A stretch of 64,000 bases of DNA from Theristus sp. LFF4_11 (taxonomy: Eukaryota > Nematoda > Chromadorea > Monhysterida > Xyalidae): NCBI GenBank assembly GCA_030248135.1, contig JASANC010001904.1, forward strand, positions 62,001 through 126,000, given 5' to 3'. The notes below the pieces were generated by a model. The model ran no database searches, was not told where the DNA came from, and saw only the letters and a list, made by a program, of their open reading frames with translations. The position numbers and the translations under genes were made by a program. Every line of letters starts with the position of its first letter. The stretch's first letter is position 1. Positions 24,301 to 35,300 of the stretch are shown piece after piece.

Positions 24301-27158
24301 AAACATAACACACCTGAATAACAACATGGCAACAACAACAAAAACATGGCAACATTTTTTCTGAATCGCATGAAGGTAGCAGTGTTGATTTTACATACTT
24401 TGAACTTTCATTTTTTATGTGATCAGTTGCAATTCGTCGTTCTTTTGTGATTCGTGCATTTCGTTGCACCAAATCTGGCAAACTTACTTTGCCAAAAAAA
24501 TGTTTCGTTTGCACGTTGCGTCACTCCTAATACCGCAGCAAGTGGAGTTTGGTTTGCAAGTGACAAGATCGAATAAAACGTGCAACAAAATTTTTGGCTA
24601 AATTAGACTTTGCAACCACATTTTTTGCGTGACTAAACGGTCTGTCTGTTTGTATGGCTCCGCACGGCACGTTATTGTGCTACCGTTCATGGAGACGTAC
24701 CTTGACGTACGTCAGTATGAACAGCTTAAGCAGCTCTGTCCCGCAAAAAAAGCAGTAGGATCCTCAATATGTTTCGCTGCCCCTTTTTAACCTCTGTATC
24801 TTTAAGTTTTCACCTCTTTACCTATTGTCTTTTTATTATTTCTAACGATTTCTTTAACGTTGTGCGAGATTTCATCACTTTCAATTTTGGTAATCTTGGT
24901 ACCGAAATATTCATTTTTTTCTGTTTCAGAATCCTTATATTTCACTGAAGAAGCTCAGGAAGATGGCAGTGTAAACTGAGAACATCACAACTGGTTGATG
25001 TGCCTGAACTTTGTGCAATAAACAAAACAAAAAACCCACTGAACTACGACGGTATTCCCGTGACGCCTGGCCTGAACAGTTATACAAAACCAGCGGCCCT
25101 TTCTTGGTCTTGGACTTGCGTTCCGTTCGTTCATTTTCTTGTTTTCATCATTGTTGCACCGCAGAACCGCATTATGAACCGAAGAGAGAGATTTGCTCCG
25201 AAGCCTGGGTTGAATTCAAGCGTAATGAAATCTGCGATTGTTTTTGAAGTTATTTTCTAGCTCATATTTGGTGGAATATATTGCGTCATTTTGTGCCAAC
25301 ATCAATTTTTATTTTATGCACCAAATCAATTTTAGTTTTGCAATGTTTTTGTTGCATTTGTATAAAACCAATTCTACTATGCCATTTCCTTTCACCGCAC
25401 TTCATCCAACAGTGGAACAGCTAGTTTATTTTTCAGAAAACATGTGTCATCGCAGTGTTGTCCAATCTTCCAATCTTCTTTGTTCCCTCTTCAGTGAATC
25501 GTGTAGCATGTGATTGTGATTATCTGGTTTCCTTGGGAATTTCTTCAAAAGCATTGAATTTTTCCATACCTATTTTGATGGCATAAAAAAGACCAATAAA
25601 ACGAGAACCAAAGAATACCACGCATTTTGTTGCATTCATACAATACGTCCGTTTTCGACTCCAAAAACTCCAAAGAACATGCGAACAGTCGAACATACTG
25701 CACTAAACCGATTGCAAATACAAAAACGGAAAGAACTAATTCAGAATATATGTATATTGCAGGCTTGAAGCCTGATAAAAAGTCGCATTTATTTTTTGTA
25801 CAGGCAGAACAGGTTTACGAAAAGGGCGCCAAGCTTGGCATGTTCAAATCGGCGATTCAGCGATCACTTTACAACGTTGACACGCTCACGTCGCGTCCAT
25901 GGTGGACATACCAGGAGACGACGCACGCTGCTGAGCTGCAGGTGTACACCAGGTTTCTGTAAACCTGTCAAATTTTTTTTCAGAGCACGTGAAACTGAAA
26001 ACTATGATGAATAAACGGTGATCGTGTTTTTTGGTTGGCTGGAATCAAAAATAACCGCTCTTTTAGGCCGATTAAACAGGCAGCTTTTTGTAGAGTATTA
26101 GGAGTGCGCAAAATTTGAATGATATAAAAATTAGTTCAGAAACCTAATTGCGTGTCAAATTTGTTTCTTTTAAAAAATTAATCGGTTATTCCGTTTATTC
26201 TTTGCCCATTGCGCATACGGTTACGAGTATCTTGGCATTTTTGAGAGAGGAAACTCCTAGTCTGGAATCAACTAGCCTTGATTGAGAAGACAAGCACTGT
26301 CAATCATTTGGCCAAACTGTACGTGTGCTCCAAGCGTTTCCATTCAGGAAATCGAGAAACACTGGGAGCTCATCCGCGACGAAGGCCTGGCCGTGTTCAA
26401 GCGCAACAAGAAGCTGTTCACGTCGGAAGAGGAAAAACTGACCGATCGCGGCGAGTGGAAACAGTACTTGCTGTTCGCGAGAGGTTGCTGCGGAAAAACG
26501 CCTTTTCATTTGTGTCATTTTCAGTTCATTCAATCATAAACACAGCGTTCAACTAAATGAAAGGACTAGGACAATGTGCGACTTGCATTTTTTGGTCTGC
26601 CCAATGTCCAATTTTTTTCAATGTAACATTAGGCCATCGCATTGACGCAAATTGCAAGCGTACACCGAAAACGTGCTCGCTCGTATCAACGTTCCGGGAG
26701 GCCGTGGAATGCAAACGTGGTCAGGTACATTATGAAAGTTCGAAAACCATCTTTTCCCGAATTTTTTGGTCATGTGTGTAGCTGAGAACCGAAAGGAAAA
26801 CTACTTTTCCCAGGTGAAATTCAGCGTCATGGAGGGCGGCACCAAAGTGTGGCCTCATTGTGGCCCAACGAACTGTCGCCTGAGGGCTCATCTTGGCCTT
26901 GTTGTTCCGTCGGGACCAAAAATTCGAGTTGCCAACGAGACTCGCTCATGGAAATTGGGCAAATTCATCATACTGGATGATAGGTGAAATGTCGATCAAA
27001 ACAACAACAAACAAAAAAATTAAAAAAATGTAACTTATTCTTGCAGTTTTGAACATGAAGTTTGGCACACGGGCACGCAGATGCGCATGATACTGATCAT
27101 CGACATGTGGCATCCGGAATTGACGGCGCAACAAAAACAGCGAATGACCGCGATTTGA
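15904..27158 (+). CDS. ASPH: Aspartyl/asparaginyl beta-hydroxylase, 22 exons
   Basis: The exons are 15904-15976, 17139-17294, 17883-18020, 18307-18539, 18902-19012, 19155-19547, 19740-20201, 20328-20384, 20570-20662, 20804-21005, 21159-21349, 21435-21497, 21632-21700, 21764-22018, 22381-22554, 23134-23349, 23691-23885, 25804-25941, 26348-26483, 26633-26724, 26814-26983 and 27047-27158. All phases agree, giving 1242 residues. It is a type II ER membrane enzyme: a short cytosolic head, a TM helix at about 48-66, a very long acidic luminal region (about 77-800), TPR-like helices (about 833-1075), then the Fe(II)/2-oxoglutarate hydroxylase domain. It hydroxylates Asp/Asn in EGF-like domains. Ligand candidates are His1164 (WPHCGPTN) and His1209 (FEHEVWH); Arg1173 and Arg1219 fit 2OG binding. 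The cysteine pair CKRTPKTC is kept. It is far longer than the roughly 758-residue human protein because of the Asp tracts. Exon 1 is the least certain part. Confidence 0.93.
16008..16186. repeat. MITE with CRE-containing terminal inverted repeats, copy 2
   Basis: The left end reads GTGTGTCGCACC...TGACGTCA and the right end TGACGTCAGTTCAGTCCGAC plus ACA. Same family as 3384-3583. It lies in ASPH intron 1, about 30 bp after the exon 1 donor. Confidence 0.55.
17308..17522. repeat. Tc1/mariner-type MITE in ASPH intron 2
   Basis: Near-perfect 28-bp inverted ends begin CAGTGGCGGCCAAAAGTTTG. They are flanked by TA on both sides, and the element is 215 bp long. The interior carries CA/CG dinucleotide runs. 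It begins 13 bp after the end of ASPH exon 2. A one-ended relative terminates at 59098. Confidence 0.8.
18466..21850 (+). repeat. Dispersed GAY (poly-Asp) trinucleotide tracts in ASPH exons
   Basis: Runs of GAC/GAT occupy large parts of exons 4-7 and 10-14: about 18466-18515, 18936-18980, 19200-19330, 19400-19530, 19768-19810, 19937-20165, 20804-20965, 21305-21349, 21435-21497, 21632-21700 and 21770-21845. GAC and GAT are mixed irregularly rather than kept as pure runs. This could reflect selection on the acidic protein combined with interruption of the microsatellite. Confidence 0.85.
22957..23118 (-). repeat. tRNA-derived SINE, copy 1
   Basis: On the minus strand it begins GTCACCCTCGTGGTCTGGTG with an A-box-like TGGTCTGGTGGTAGCGCG. 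A short anticodon-arm-like hairpin follows (TAGAC/GTCTA), then a B-box-like GGGGGATCGAGCCTCG, then a non-tRNA body ending near AACATCGCCTAAA. A second copy is at 45525-45692. It lies in ASPH intron 15, with its head about 15 bp from exon 16. I do not call it a functional tRNA, since the anticodon loop is not canonical and the copies differ there. Confidence 0.75.
26057..26319. repeat. Degraded GGCCGAATAAAT-family MITE, copy 3
   Basis: Shares TTTTAGGCCGATTAAACAGG, the GAGTGCGCAAAATTTGAATG block and the AACTCCTAGTC block with copies 1 and 2, and ends GGCCAAACTG next to TA. It lies in ASPH intron 18 and stops about 28 bp before exon 19. Confidence 0.55.
26633..27158 (+). other. ASPH: ASPH catalytic-domain exons (20-22)
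   Basis: These three exons carry the active site. Exon 20 has the disulfide pair CKRTPKTC and CKRGQ. Exon 21 has VWPHCGPTNCRLRAHLGL and KIRVANET. Exon 22 has FEHEVWH, the 2OG-binding Arg in MRMILIID, and the MWHPELTAQQ tail ending MTAI. As in other ASPH enzymes, two histidines but no carboxylate ligand are visible. All key residues are intact, so the enzyme should be active. Confidence 0.88.
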
Positions 27159-27875
27159 ATATGTATGTACGGTCTACCGTAACATCTTCAAGATGGTACA
27201 TATGTAGTTTGTATCGTGAAATCTCATTTGTCACATTTCCTTAGCACTGATGACAACTTTTTGTTTTGGACGTTTTTGACCAACATGAGATTTCATTGTG
27301 CTTCGATGTTTTCTTCAAGTAATTTTGAAGAACTGTTATTGTCCGATGTGTGGTGTTGGTGTGCTGGTGTGTGTGCCTTTCAAAAGTCAGTTCAAGGTGT
27401 TCATGTTTCTGTTGTTTTAGCATTCCGATCGACCGCTACAATGTAAACATTTTTGTTGTTTCCTCAGCCGAGTGATTTTATTCAAAAGCTCAGTTTCCCT
27501 GTTCATTGCAAAAAACATTTTACTTTTAAAAGTTGCTTTTTAATTATGTCTGATGAATTCTATTGTTTTAAATTGATCAGATTACAATCTCAGAAACGAT
27601 TAGAGAAATACGCACATGTTTTAGTTAGTTCGTTGGTAAGAACCAAATTAATTCAACTTCTTTTGCTGTTTGTTTGAACAATGCTCACTCACTTTTTGCA
27701 GTCATAATTTGATTTTCGTTGTCATTCATAAATTGATTGCAACAGAAAAAAACGAAACTTTTATTAGAAAGCTTAGCTAAAACAACACTGAAATGATGCG
27801 CAGTAACTGAGTCAATTAAAAAAAAAACAATTTCTTCAACCGACAAAAACAAAAAACAACAACAATTTCTCGACA
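27159..27875. other. Convergent 3' region between ASPH and the EGF-repeat gene
   Basis: No exon is visible. This AT-rich DNA must hold both 3' UTRs. The minus-strand signal is obvious (27760-27765); a plus-strand AATAAA for ASPH was not found close to its stop codon. Confidence 0.4.
27760..27765 (-). promoter_or_regulatory. Putative polyadenylation signal of the EGF-repeat gene
   Basis: AATAAA on the minus strand, 110 bases past the stop codon at 27876. Confidence 0.5.
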
Positions 27876-27948
27876 TCATTGATCAACATCAATCTGCCTG
27901 ACCGACGTCTTCCGGTGGTCGTTACTTTTATCAATGGAAGTATTGATG

Positions 27949-27997
<49 letters not shown>

Positions 27998-29578
27998 TAA
28001 CCGCGGTGTTTATTGTGCCCGAAAGCGTACGAGGCCCGCGACTCGGCGGGTCGCCCCACTGGAGACTACCGCCGCCCGCGCCGGGCACCGCCCGCGGCGC
28101 CATCACGGTCATCAGTGAGCTCGTCATCAGACCGCGCATGAAGCGGGTCGGCTCGACGAAATCGTGCGCCTCGTATTGTTGGTTGCGCTCCGCCTGTTTC
28201 TCGATGCGCACCATCAAATAGCAGCCGCAGAAGCAGAACAGTCCGAGTCCGGTCAACATGATCACCGACTCATAGGTCATCTCGATCAGTTTCGCGAACA
28301 GCTTCGACGTCTCATTGCAGTCGTCGCCCGTGTACGCCCAGTTGCACAGGCAGACGGTCGCGTTCGCGTTCAGGCGCCCGTGGCGGCATTGGCGGCGGGC
28401 GCACGCGACACCCGTCCAGGAGTGGGCACAGCTGCAGGTGCTGGCGAAAAGACAACAATAACAAAGTGATAATGCATGTATATTGAGGCCGAACTGGAAT
28501 TTACATACATCGATGCCAGATGGAATAATATGGACAGAAATGGACAAAACTATGTTCAGTAGATTGGCGGTCACCAGTAAACCGTTGCATCGATTATCAC
28601 CGCGAGACACTGTGCGGCCTCTGGGCGAAACTCCATTGGTTCTGTGAGCCTTTTGAGCACTTGGGTACAGTGTGTGTGTACGGAAAGTCCAGTGTGATTC
28701 AATGCAAACCGCCCATTTGCAAGAATGAATCACTTTTCACCCGTTGACAATTTCGCCATTTTGACAGTCGATCGTGGCGCAGTTCACGCCCGTGAACCCG
28801 TCGTCGCATGTGCACCCGCCCGCCGTCGCGTTGTAGCGGCCGTTTGCGCCGCAGACGTCTTCGTCGCACGAATCGCCCGTCCATGGCGCGCGACAGACGC
28901 ACCGCTGTTGAGCGCTGTCGAATGTGGCAGTGTCTGAAAGTGGCGCAAGAGACGTTTTTTGGGGTATTTTCAATGTTTTTGGGTAAAAATGGTAAATTTG
29001 GGTAAATTCTGGGGTAAATTAGGGGCAAGATGTGACGTTGTTCGAGTTTCAGTGAAATTCGATTGAATTTGAAAACACCATGTTTGTGAAGGAAATTTCA
29101 GGCTGAAACTAGATCTTTTCCCGTTGTTTCAACAGTCAAAGAAAATCGATGGCATCCAAACGTGACGACAGCAAAACAAAACTCAATCACCGTAAACGCA
29201 TTTCTCGACGTTGCACTTTTTGAACGGGTCCAGTGCAACGCCATTGGCGGCCCCTCTCGCCGTGCACCGACGGCAGTGCAGACGGGCGATCTTCACCAGA
29301 GTCAAATTCGTTTTTCTTAGCTCCGTTTCATGGCCGGTTGCCTGGAGAATCAGTCGAGCGCAATACATTTGTGCGTCGTGGACATTTGAAAAGCGTCGCG
29401 TTGATTGGCTGTACGGTTGCACTGGTCGAACATTGTCATTATTACGACTGGAGAAACTCGGTGACTCGGGTGAATTCTCGCGATGATACTGGCCGTTTGT
29501 TGAAACGGTGATGCCGAGAATGAATATTAGCCGCAGAAATTGATCAGTTTCGCAGTTTCTCATCGTGAATGATATCAT
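27876..29578 (-). CDS. Single-pass membrane protein with EGF-like repeats, 3 exons
   Basis: The exons are 29578-29191, 28933-28741 and 28440-27876, joined in matching phases, giving 381 residues. A hydrophobic leader (FLRLIFILGITVSTNG) follows the start. An alternative Met at 29563 would give a shorter and perhaps better signal peptide. The ectodomain has a region with a CRRC motif, then about four short EGF-like units: CVCRAPWTGDSC, CTCDDGFTGVNC, CSCAHSWTGVAC and CLCNWAYTGDDC. A TM helix at about 252-271 contains CFCGC, a possible palmitoylation cluster. The cytoplasmic tail has a Gly/Pro-rich part, a poly-Asn run and the C-terminus IDVDQ. The protein is probably a cell-surface adhesion or signalling molecule. 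EGF-like domains are the substrate class of ASPH, its convergent neighbour, but the units here are atypical and no such link is shown. I do not recognise an orthologue. Confidence 0.8.
27953..28000 (+). repeat. (ATT)n microsatellite encoding poly-Asn
   Basis: About 16 tandem ATT triplets on the plus strand read as AAT (Asn) codons in the cytoplasmic tail of the EGF-repeat protein. The length is likely to vary between individuals. Confidence 0.85.
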
Positions 29579-29597
29579 CCTTTCGTTTGGTTTTGCG

Positions 29598-29722
29598 ATT
29601 CAATGCACGCACCCAGATGTGAAAGCAGTTTCATTCGTGACACGGAAATTCAAAAACAATGAAGTGATTCGTGTCCCTGAAAGTCGAACGGGTCACTTAG
29701 GCTAATTTGAATTGCTGCATCA
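29598..29722 (+). repeat. Dispersed repeat, diverged copy 2
   Basis: Blocks GATTCAATGCACG, TCGAACGGGTCACTTAGG and TAATTTGAATTGC parallel those at 4785-4935 and 34390-34560. It begins about 20 bp upstream of the EGF-repeat gene start codon, so it probably forms part of that gene's 5' UTR or promoter. Confidence 0.4.
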
Positions 29723-32333
29723 AGCATGTGAATCTAATTTTCTTTGGCCATCTGAAAACGCATTCAATCGCTTTTTACTTTCAAAGCTGTTGTGGTATAA
29801 AATGTAAAGCTGACACTGACTGAAAACACTCAAAACTGAAATGGTTGTTTTCACGAACACACAATTTTCGTGCACCTTCAGAAGTTTCAAAAAACTAATG
29901 TCTCTTGTCTGATGCAGAAAAAAGTGATCGAGACGTGTCGCTTGAAAAATTGGCATTATTAGCATCCAGAGCTGTGCTTTTACCACTACGTCTAAATCTT
30001 AAACAGATCGCGTATATAAGAAAACTAAAAAAATCAGGAATAATACGGCTCCAAGAAGAATTTCATCAGGAAAACTTCAGTCTGGATGCAAAAAAGACTC
30101 ATACAATGTATCTGCAAGGCGCCGAAACGCAGATTTTCAAGTTGGGAAGTAATTTATCTTATGTTTTGCCGAATAGATAAAAGAGAAATCAAGTGAAGTG
30201 CAGCAGCGGAAGAACGTAATTTACTCGGACACTTTCTGTTTGTTTTTCGGTTGCAAACAGTCAAGACTAATCAACCGGAAAAGGCACCAGAACAACGAAG
30301 GCGAGTAAGCACGTTGATACGAGTGAGTGATGTCATGCTTATTTCCGATTAGTTGGTCAGAGTAACACAGTGTAACCAGTTACGATTTCCTCGACAAGAC
30401 AAGAATCTACGCAGAATAAATGTCGTTAATTTGAATGAATGAAATGACATTCCGTTGTGAGTTTGATCTTTCGCGGCATGTCATGCGCTTTTCTCATTGC
30501 ATATAGATGAATAATCTGGAACCGCTGCTACAACAAACACAAACATCTCATTTTTATCTTGTTTTCCGTGAACGCACGTAAAAAGTACGTATGTCCCAAC
30601 TTGTGTCCCGTGTCCGTGGGTCGTGTCCTGTGTCCTGTCATGCTGCGTGCTCCGTGAATAAAAATATTGCTAAGAACACTAAATTGCTAAAATCAATTCG
30701 AAAATGTTCTCAGAACAACCACCGGTTGGTACTCGGCATTCTGAGAATTTTTTTTCCCGGTACAGGACACGATGAGGGACACAGAAACGACAAGGGACAC
30801 GAGTTGGGACATATTTTCTTAGCGTGACGGTCATGTAATAATATGGACCAAAGAGGGAGCTCATGGAGGTGCCCATTATAATTTGACACGCCATGCGTTG
30901 CGCCATATGATGACGTGGGTTTTGTACTCGCGAACATGGAACTTCGGAATATGGCAGTGACTGAAGCTGGGAAAAGCCCTGATAACACCATGGTGTACAT
31001 TGTATTATGTTGCGCTGTCGAATGCATGCACATTGTGCGCAGTAAATTCCCGGTGTACCAAATGGAAGCGCCCGACACAAATTTGTTTCCATCAAACAAA
31101 ACCGTGATGTTCCTTGGATCAGACGGACACGTCTATTTCTCAAACCGGGAGTCTCTGGATAATGCGAATACGAATCTTCAAGCCCCAGCTTATTTTATTA
31201 AACATTTGTTAAACATACCGGTATTTAACGCCTGTACGAATGGAGAAACCCTGATATGCGGGTGTTAAACGAGATTATTTTTTAGGTAGTTGTGTATACT
31301 TGAGAATGGGACTCTGAATACTTTGAACTTGTTGAGTTATGTAGATTTTTAACAGCCGCACCGCATTATCACCCATGTCTTGGTGAAAAAATTGCTTTTG
31401 AACACGTGCCGAAATACAAGTAGTAGTCTCCATTATCCGCTTCCTGAAATCACCACCCACGTGAAAAACTCGGCAATAATCAGCAGCAATTCGAATTCCG
31501 TTGTTTGCAGTGCGCTTCAAAATAAGCAATTGGAGACTTGTTTCTATGAGCAACAGTTTTCTAAAAAGCGAAACTCCCAGTGAAGTTTTCATGCTTGCAG
31601 TTTCTTTTCTGGTCTGCAGTTCTCCAGAGAATAAAAACTCCATGTTCATTTGCTTTCAGCGTTTTTTCTTTCCTCCAACGTCCGTTGTTCAAAAAGCGAT
31701 CTTCAAACATGTCTCTTTTATTAGCTCTCTTTTCCTGTCTCACTTTTTGATTAGATGTTTTTATGTTTCAAACACTAACTTTGTTATTTTAAACACGCGC
31801 AGCTCACGAGCTCGTTTTTCTTCAGGCATTTTTGTCGCATGGGAGTTTCATGGTCGGAACTATTTTCGTTTTTTTTCGTGAAACCGAGCAAACTTGCGTT
31901 TCCGCCCATGCCATTTCGGCTTCCTGTATTTTATTGGGCCCAAATTGACGGATACACAATTTGGATGGCAGCAACAGAAATATCCAGGAAAAAGAACAAG
32001 GGAAACTCACGGTGAAAAAAGTTAGAATGTAATTGAGCTTTTACTTTTTGAACTTATGTATGCGTAAACTAAATTAGACTTATTTGATCCCGTCGAACAA
32101 AAAAAGATAAGGAAACCATGGCACTGAAGGTACTGTTCATTTTGGCCGCTCATTTTCAAAAATTTTAAACAAAATGCGGTAGCTGTTGAAAACTTTGTTG
32201 TTCCACAAAAGCCCGTATCACAGTGCAAAACTGGCACGCATACACAGAAACACTCACAGCAAAAGTAGTTGAAGCACGATGAACTTGTTCATTTAGAAAT
32301 ACGGTCAGATTTTTACCAAAAATCACACTTGTT
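29723..32333. other. Intergenic region between the EGF-repeat and CIMIP2-like genes
   Basis: Contains the foldback at 30592-30811. Several short open frames occur: 29905-30180 plus (91 aa), 30915-31268 plus (117 aa) and 31275-31649 minus (124 aa). None has a domain I recognise, a clear signal peptide or clear splice partners, so I do not call them genes. Confidence 0.35.
30592..30811. repeat. Palindromic TA-flanked MITE with GTGTCC-rich arms
   Basis: The ends are TGTCCCAACTTGTGTCC and GGACACGAGTTGGGACA, flanked by TA. Several CCGTGTCC/GGACACG blocks pair along the arms. 220 bp, no coding potential. Confidence 0.7.
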
Positions 32334-35300
32334 TCAATGAACGTTCGGACGTCGACGTTGGTGCAATTCACTCTTGCATTCCTCGGCAGCGGCCGCGTAC
32401 GACTTGCCAAAGTCTTTCTCTTTCATGCCTGATAAAAAAACTAGCACGATGTTCAAGTTCGGTAGGGTGCGCGGTCTTGAATGAAAAAAACCTGTTACCG
32501 AAATTGAAATCGAATCGCAAAATCTGGCGCATTATTCGCTGTTTGTGACGCCACTCTTTTGTTGAGCAAAAAAAGATGAAAATTAACAAGTTTTCTGTAC
32601 CTACATACCTGGAATATGTCCCGTGAACCCGGCCGCTGGCGCATTCTTGTGTTCCTGATCGAAGTTCCTCATGACCGCCGGCCCGCGGGCGCCAAGCACC
32701 GCGCGTTGGCCCGCCCGATTGCCGGGGAGAACGGCGCGATTCGTGCCTGAAAGAAATGGCAAAACAAAAAATTGGAAAGTTTACTGCCGAACAGCTCGGT
32801 GCGGGTTGATTTATTGTCGTACAAAATGCATACCGTATTACCTCTAATAAACCCCCATGGGGGTTTATTTCTTCAGCGACTTCTGGGGGTGGGGTTTATT
32901 TTTTTGGGGGGGGGGGCTTTATTTTTGGAGGGGGGGGGTTTATTTGGAAACCATTTTTAGGAGTGGGCAAAATGGCAAAAATACCTTCCATGGCAGGAAG
33001 GAAGTCGCAGAAACTTCTATTCTACATAGAAATTTCCTTTTACAACAGCCTTTTGTAATGAAATTACCATTAACTCATCCATTTGGGGCCTTTGGTAGCA
33101 CAATTTCATCATTTTCACTGCAACCAGCCACTGAATTCGCTGGGTATGTGTTTCAAACAGGTTTCAATAATCCCCCATGGGAGATTATTTTGGGGGGGGG
33201 GATTATTTGGAAACTTGTCGAGGGGGTGGGGGTTTATTTTTTTTGGGGGGGGGTTTAATTTTGGGGGGGTTTAATAGAGGTAATACGGTATACATAAACA
33301 ACTCTGTTCTCTTTCGTGACGTACAAAAATTAATCTTGTCATTCAGAACCCGCTTTATGCGACCGATAAACCGAAATTCCGGTGACACCCCAGGGTGTCT
33401 ACAGGGCTACAGGGCCTACCTGAATAAAGTCTGCTTATTGTTCCTCAGTGTTTTTGCACAGAAAAACGCCGACCTTTCAAGTCGAAAAACGGATTCGTTG
33501 TGTCGTTGCCGAAGCGGTCCGCCTCCTTCTGATGTTCGACGTATTTCTGGATTCTCGTGTGATCCTCGTGATGCGGTTCGTCCTCCGATCGGCCCCCGCC
33601 GCCCGTCGAAGGTGGTGGAGCTTCGGAGGGAGGCGGGCTGCCGTTGCTCGCGGGCATCTCGTCTGAAACGCAACATGTGCAGGACTGAATCGAAATTATG
33701 TTTCAATCTAAAACTGTTACAATTGTCAGTCGTTCAGTTTTTTTGTCCCGAAAAAACAGTTTTCTTTACTGACGGAAACTGACGACACACACACACACAT
33801 TCACTGACCACACAAACGACACCACACCTTCACCAAAAAAACGCAAGAAATTTTTCACAGTCTGAAAACCGCCATACTGTACTACTGATGCCGATACAAA
33901 CCAACGAACGACGACGAAACAACACAAAACACCGAAATGTAAAACAATGCCACCATAATTACCACCACCAGCACTAAGCACACACCAGAGGGACCAGATG
34001 AGTAGATATTGCAAAGATCGCAAAAAATATTTTATTTAGCAGCTGATTTTCTATTTTCAGATGTTCAAGGGAACCGGCTGAACTTTAATCGACGGTATGG
34101 TTCAAAATCACTGGGTATCATCACATCTGGCCACCACTGTTTCTGGTCCCGGTCCATTCAGCGAAAATATGAGTTATACCTTGTTTTTTTTATAACAACA
34201 ACGATAAAACACACAGCAATTAAACATTACATACATGCAATGTACACTGTAGTATGTACAATGCACATACAATACATGGACTATATAGCAGTAGCACAAC
34301 ACAACCAGAGTACCCACTTACGTTGCAAACCGAGACTTTGAATCCGTGCTTGAAGATTCGAATACAAAAATGTACATAATCTTTTCTTTAAGACTTGCGA
34401 CTCAATGCGGTTGTAGACGTGAAAGGAAACTAGTTTCAATCTTTATGTGACACAATTCAGAATAGCCTAAGTGACCCTGCCTTATTAAGGGGTCTCGGAT
34501 CACTTTACCAATTTTGAATTCCCGCGTCATGCATGAGACTGCTTACCCGTCTATGCACGCACTGAGTCCTGGGACCAAAATAAAGGATCATATTATTTTG
34601 CAGTTAATTTCCAGAAGAAAGGTTTTCGCTTCGAGAAGCTAACCCACCACTTTGAGCTCTGATAAATTGATCATGGAAGGGGAAACCGGTGCGCGGTCGC
34701 TGTGTGCCGCACGTGGGGCAACGCTCGATTGGTGCTGAATTCAGGTGGAAATTCACAACGTAAATATTGCAACATTTTAATTTTTAATCTTATATTTATA
34801 TATACGATATTTACTGCACTGCAAAGTTTACGTTTGCGCTCTTTTGCACCACATCACGAAATTTCCAGAAAAAATACCGTAAAGCATTGCATACCTGGTA
34901 TAAGGTTCCTCCCACTTATAAGACCTCCCCCTAAAGGTGGGCAGGGAAACACAGCGGAAACCCAAACATGCAAAAATTTCGACTTGGTCAAAGTCTCACA
35001 CAACACAGCAGAAACACAACGACGACAACGAAGACGATTGCAACGTGCAAGCACTGTTTCTTGCGGTTTCGCCTATGAAGTGTATATCGCAGGCCCCCAG
35101 GATCGTCATTACGACAAGGCCCAATCAAACATGATGACCAGCGCAGACGGATGTTATGCCTGGCTGAAACATCAGCGAAACAGCGGATCACACAAGACAA
35201 ACCAGACGAGGGACAGAGTTGTCCACAGCAGTACTGGTGCTTGTGTGCTGTCGTCGTAGTCGACAAAACAGAGGGGAGCACGCGGGGCAGTGGAAAGTTT

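Noticed and set aside
28164..28469. Plus-strand frames opposite the EGF-repeat gene
   Set aside because: Antisense shadow of exon 3, which carries clear EGF and TM features.
29905..30180. 91-codon plus-strand frame (MSDAEKSDRDVSLEK...)
   Set aside because: No domain, no context and no polyadenylation signal nearby; plausible only with RNA support.
30915..31268. 117-codon plus-strand frame (MGFVLANMELRNM...)
   Set aside because: Reads somewhat protein-like, but long frames overlap it on the other strand, no domain is recognisable and no splice signals frame it. Left uncalled.
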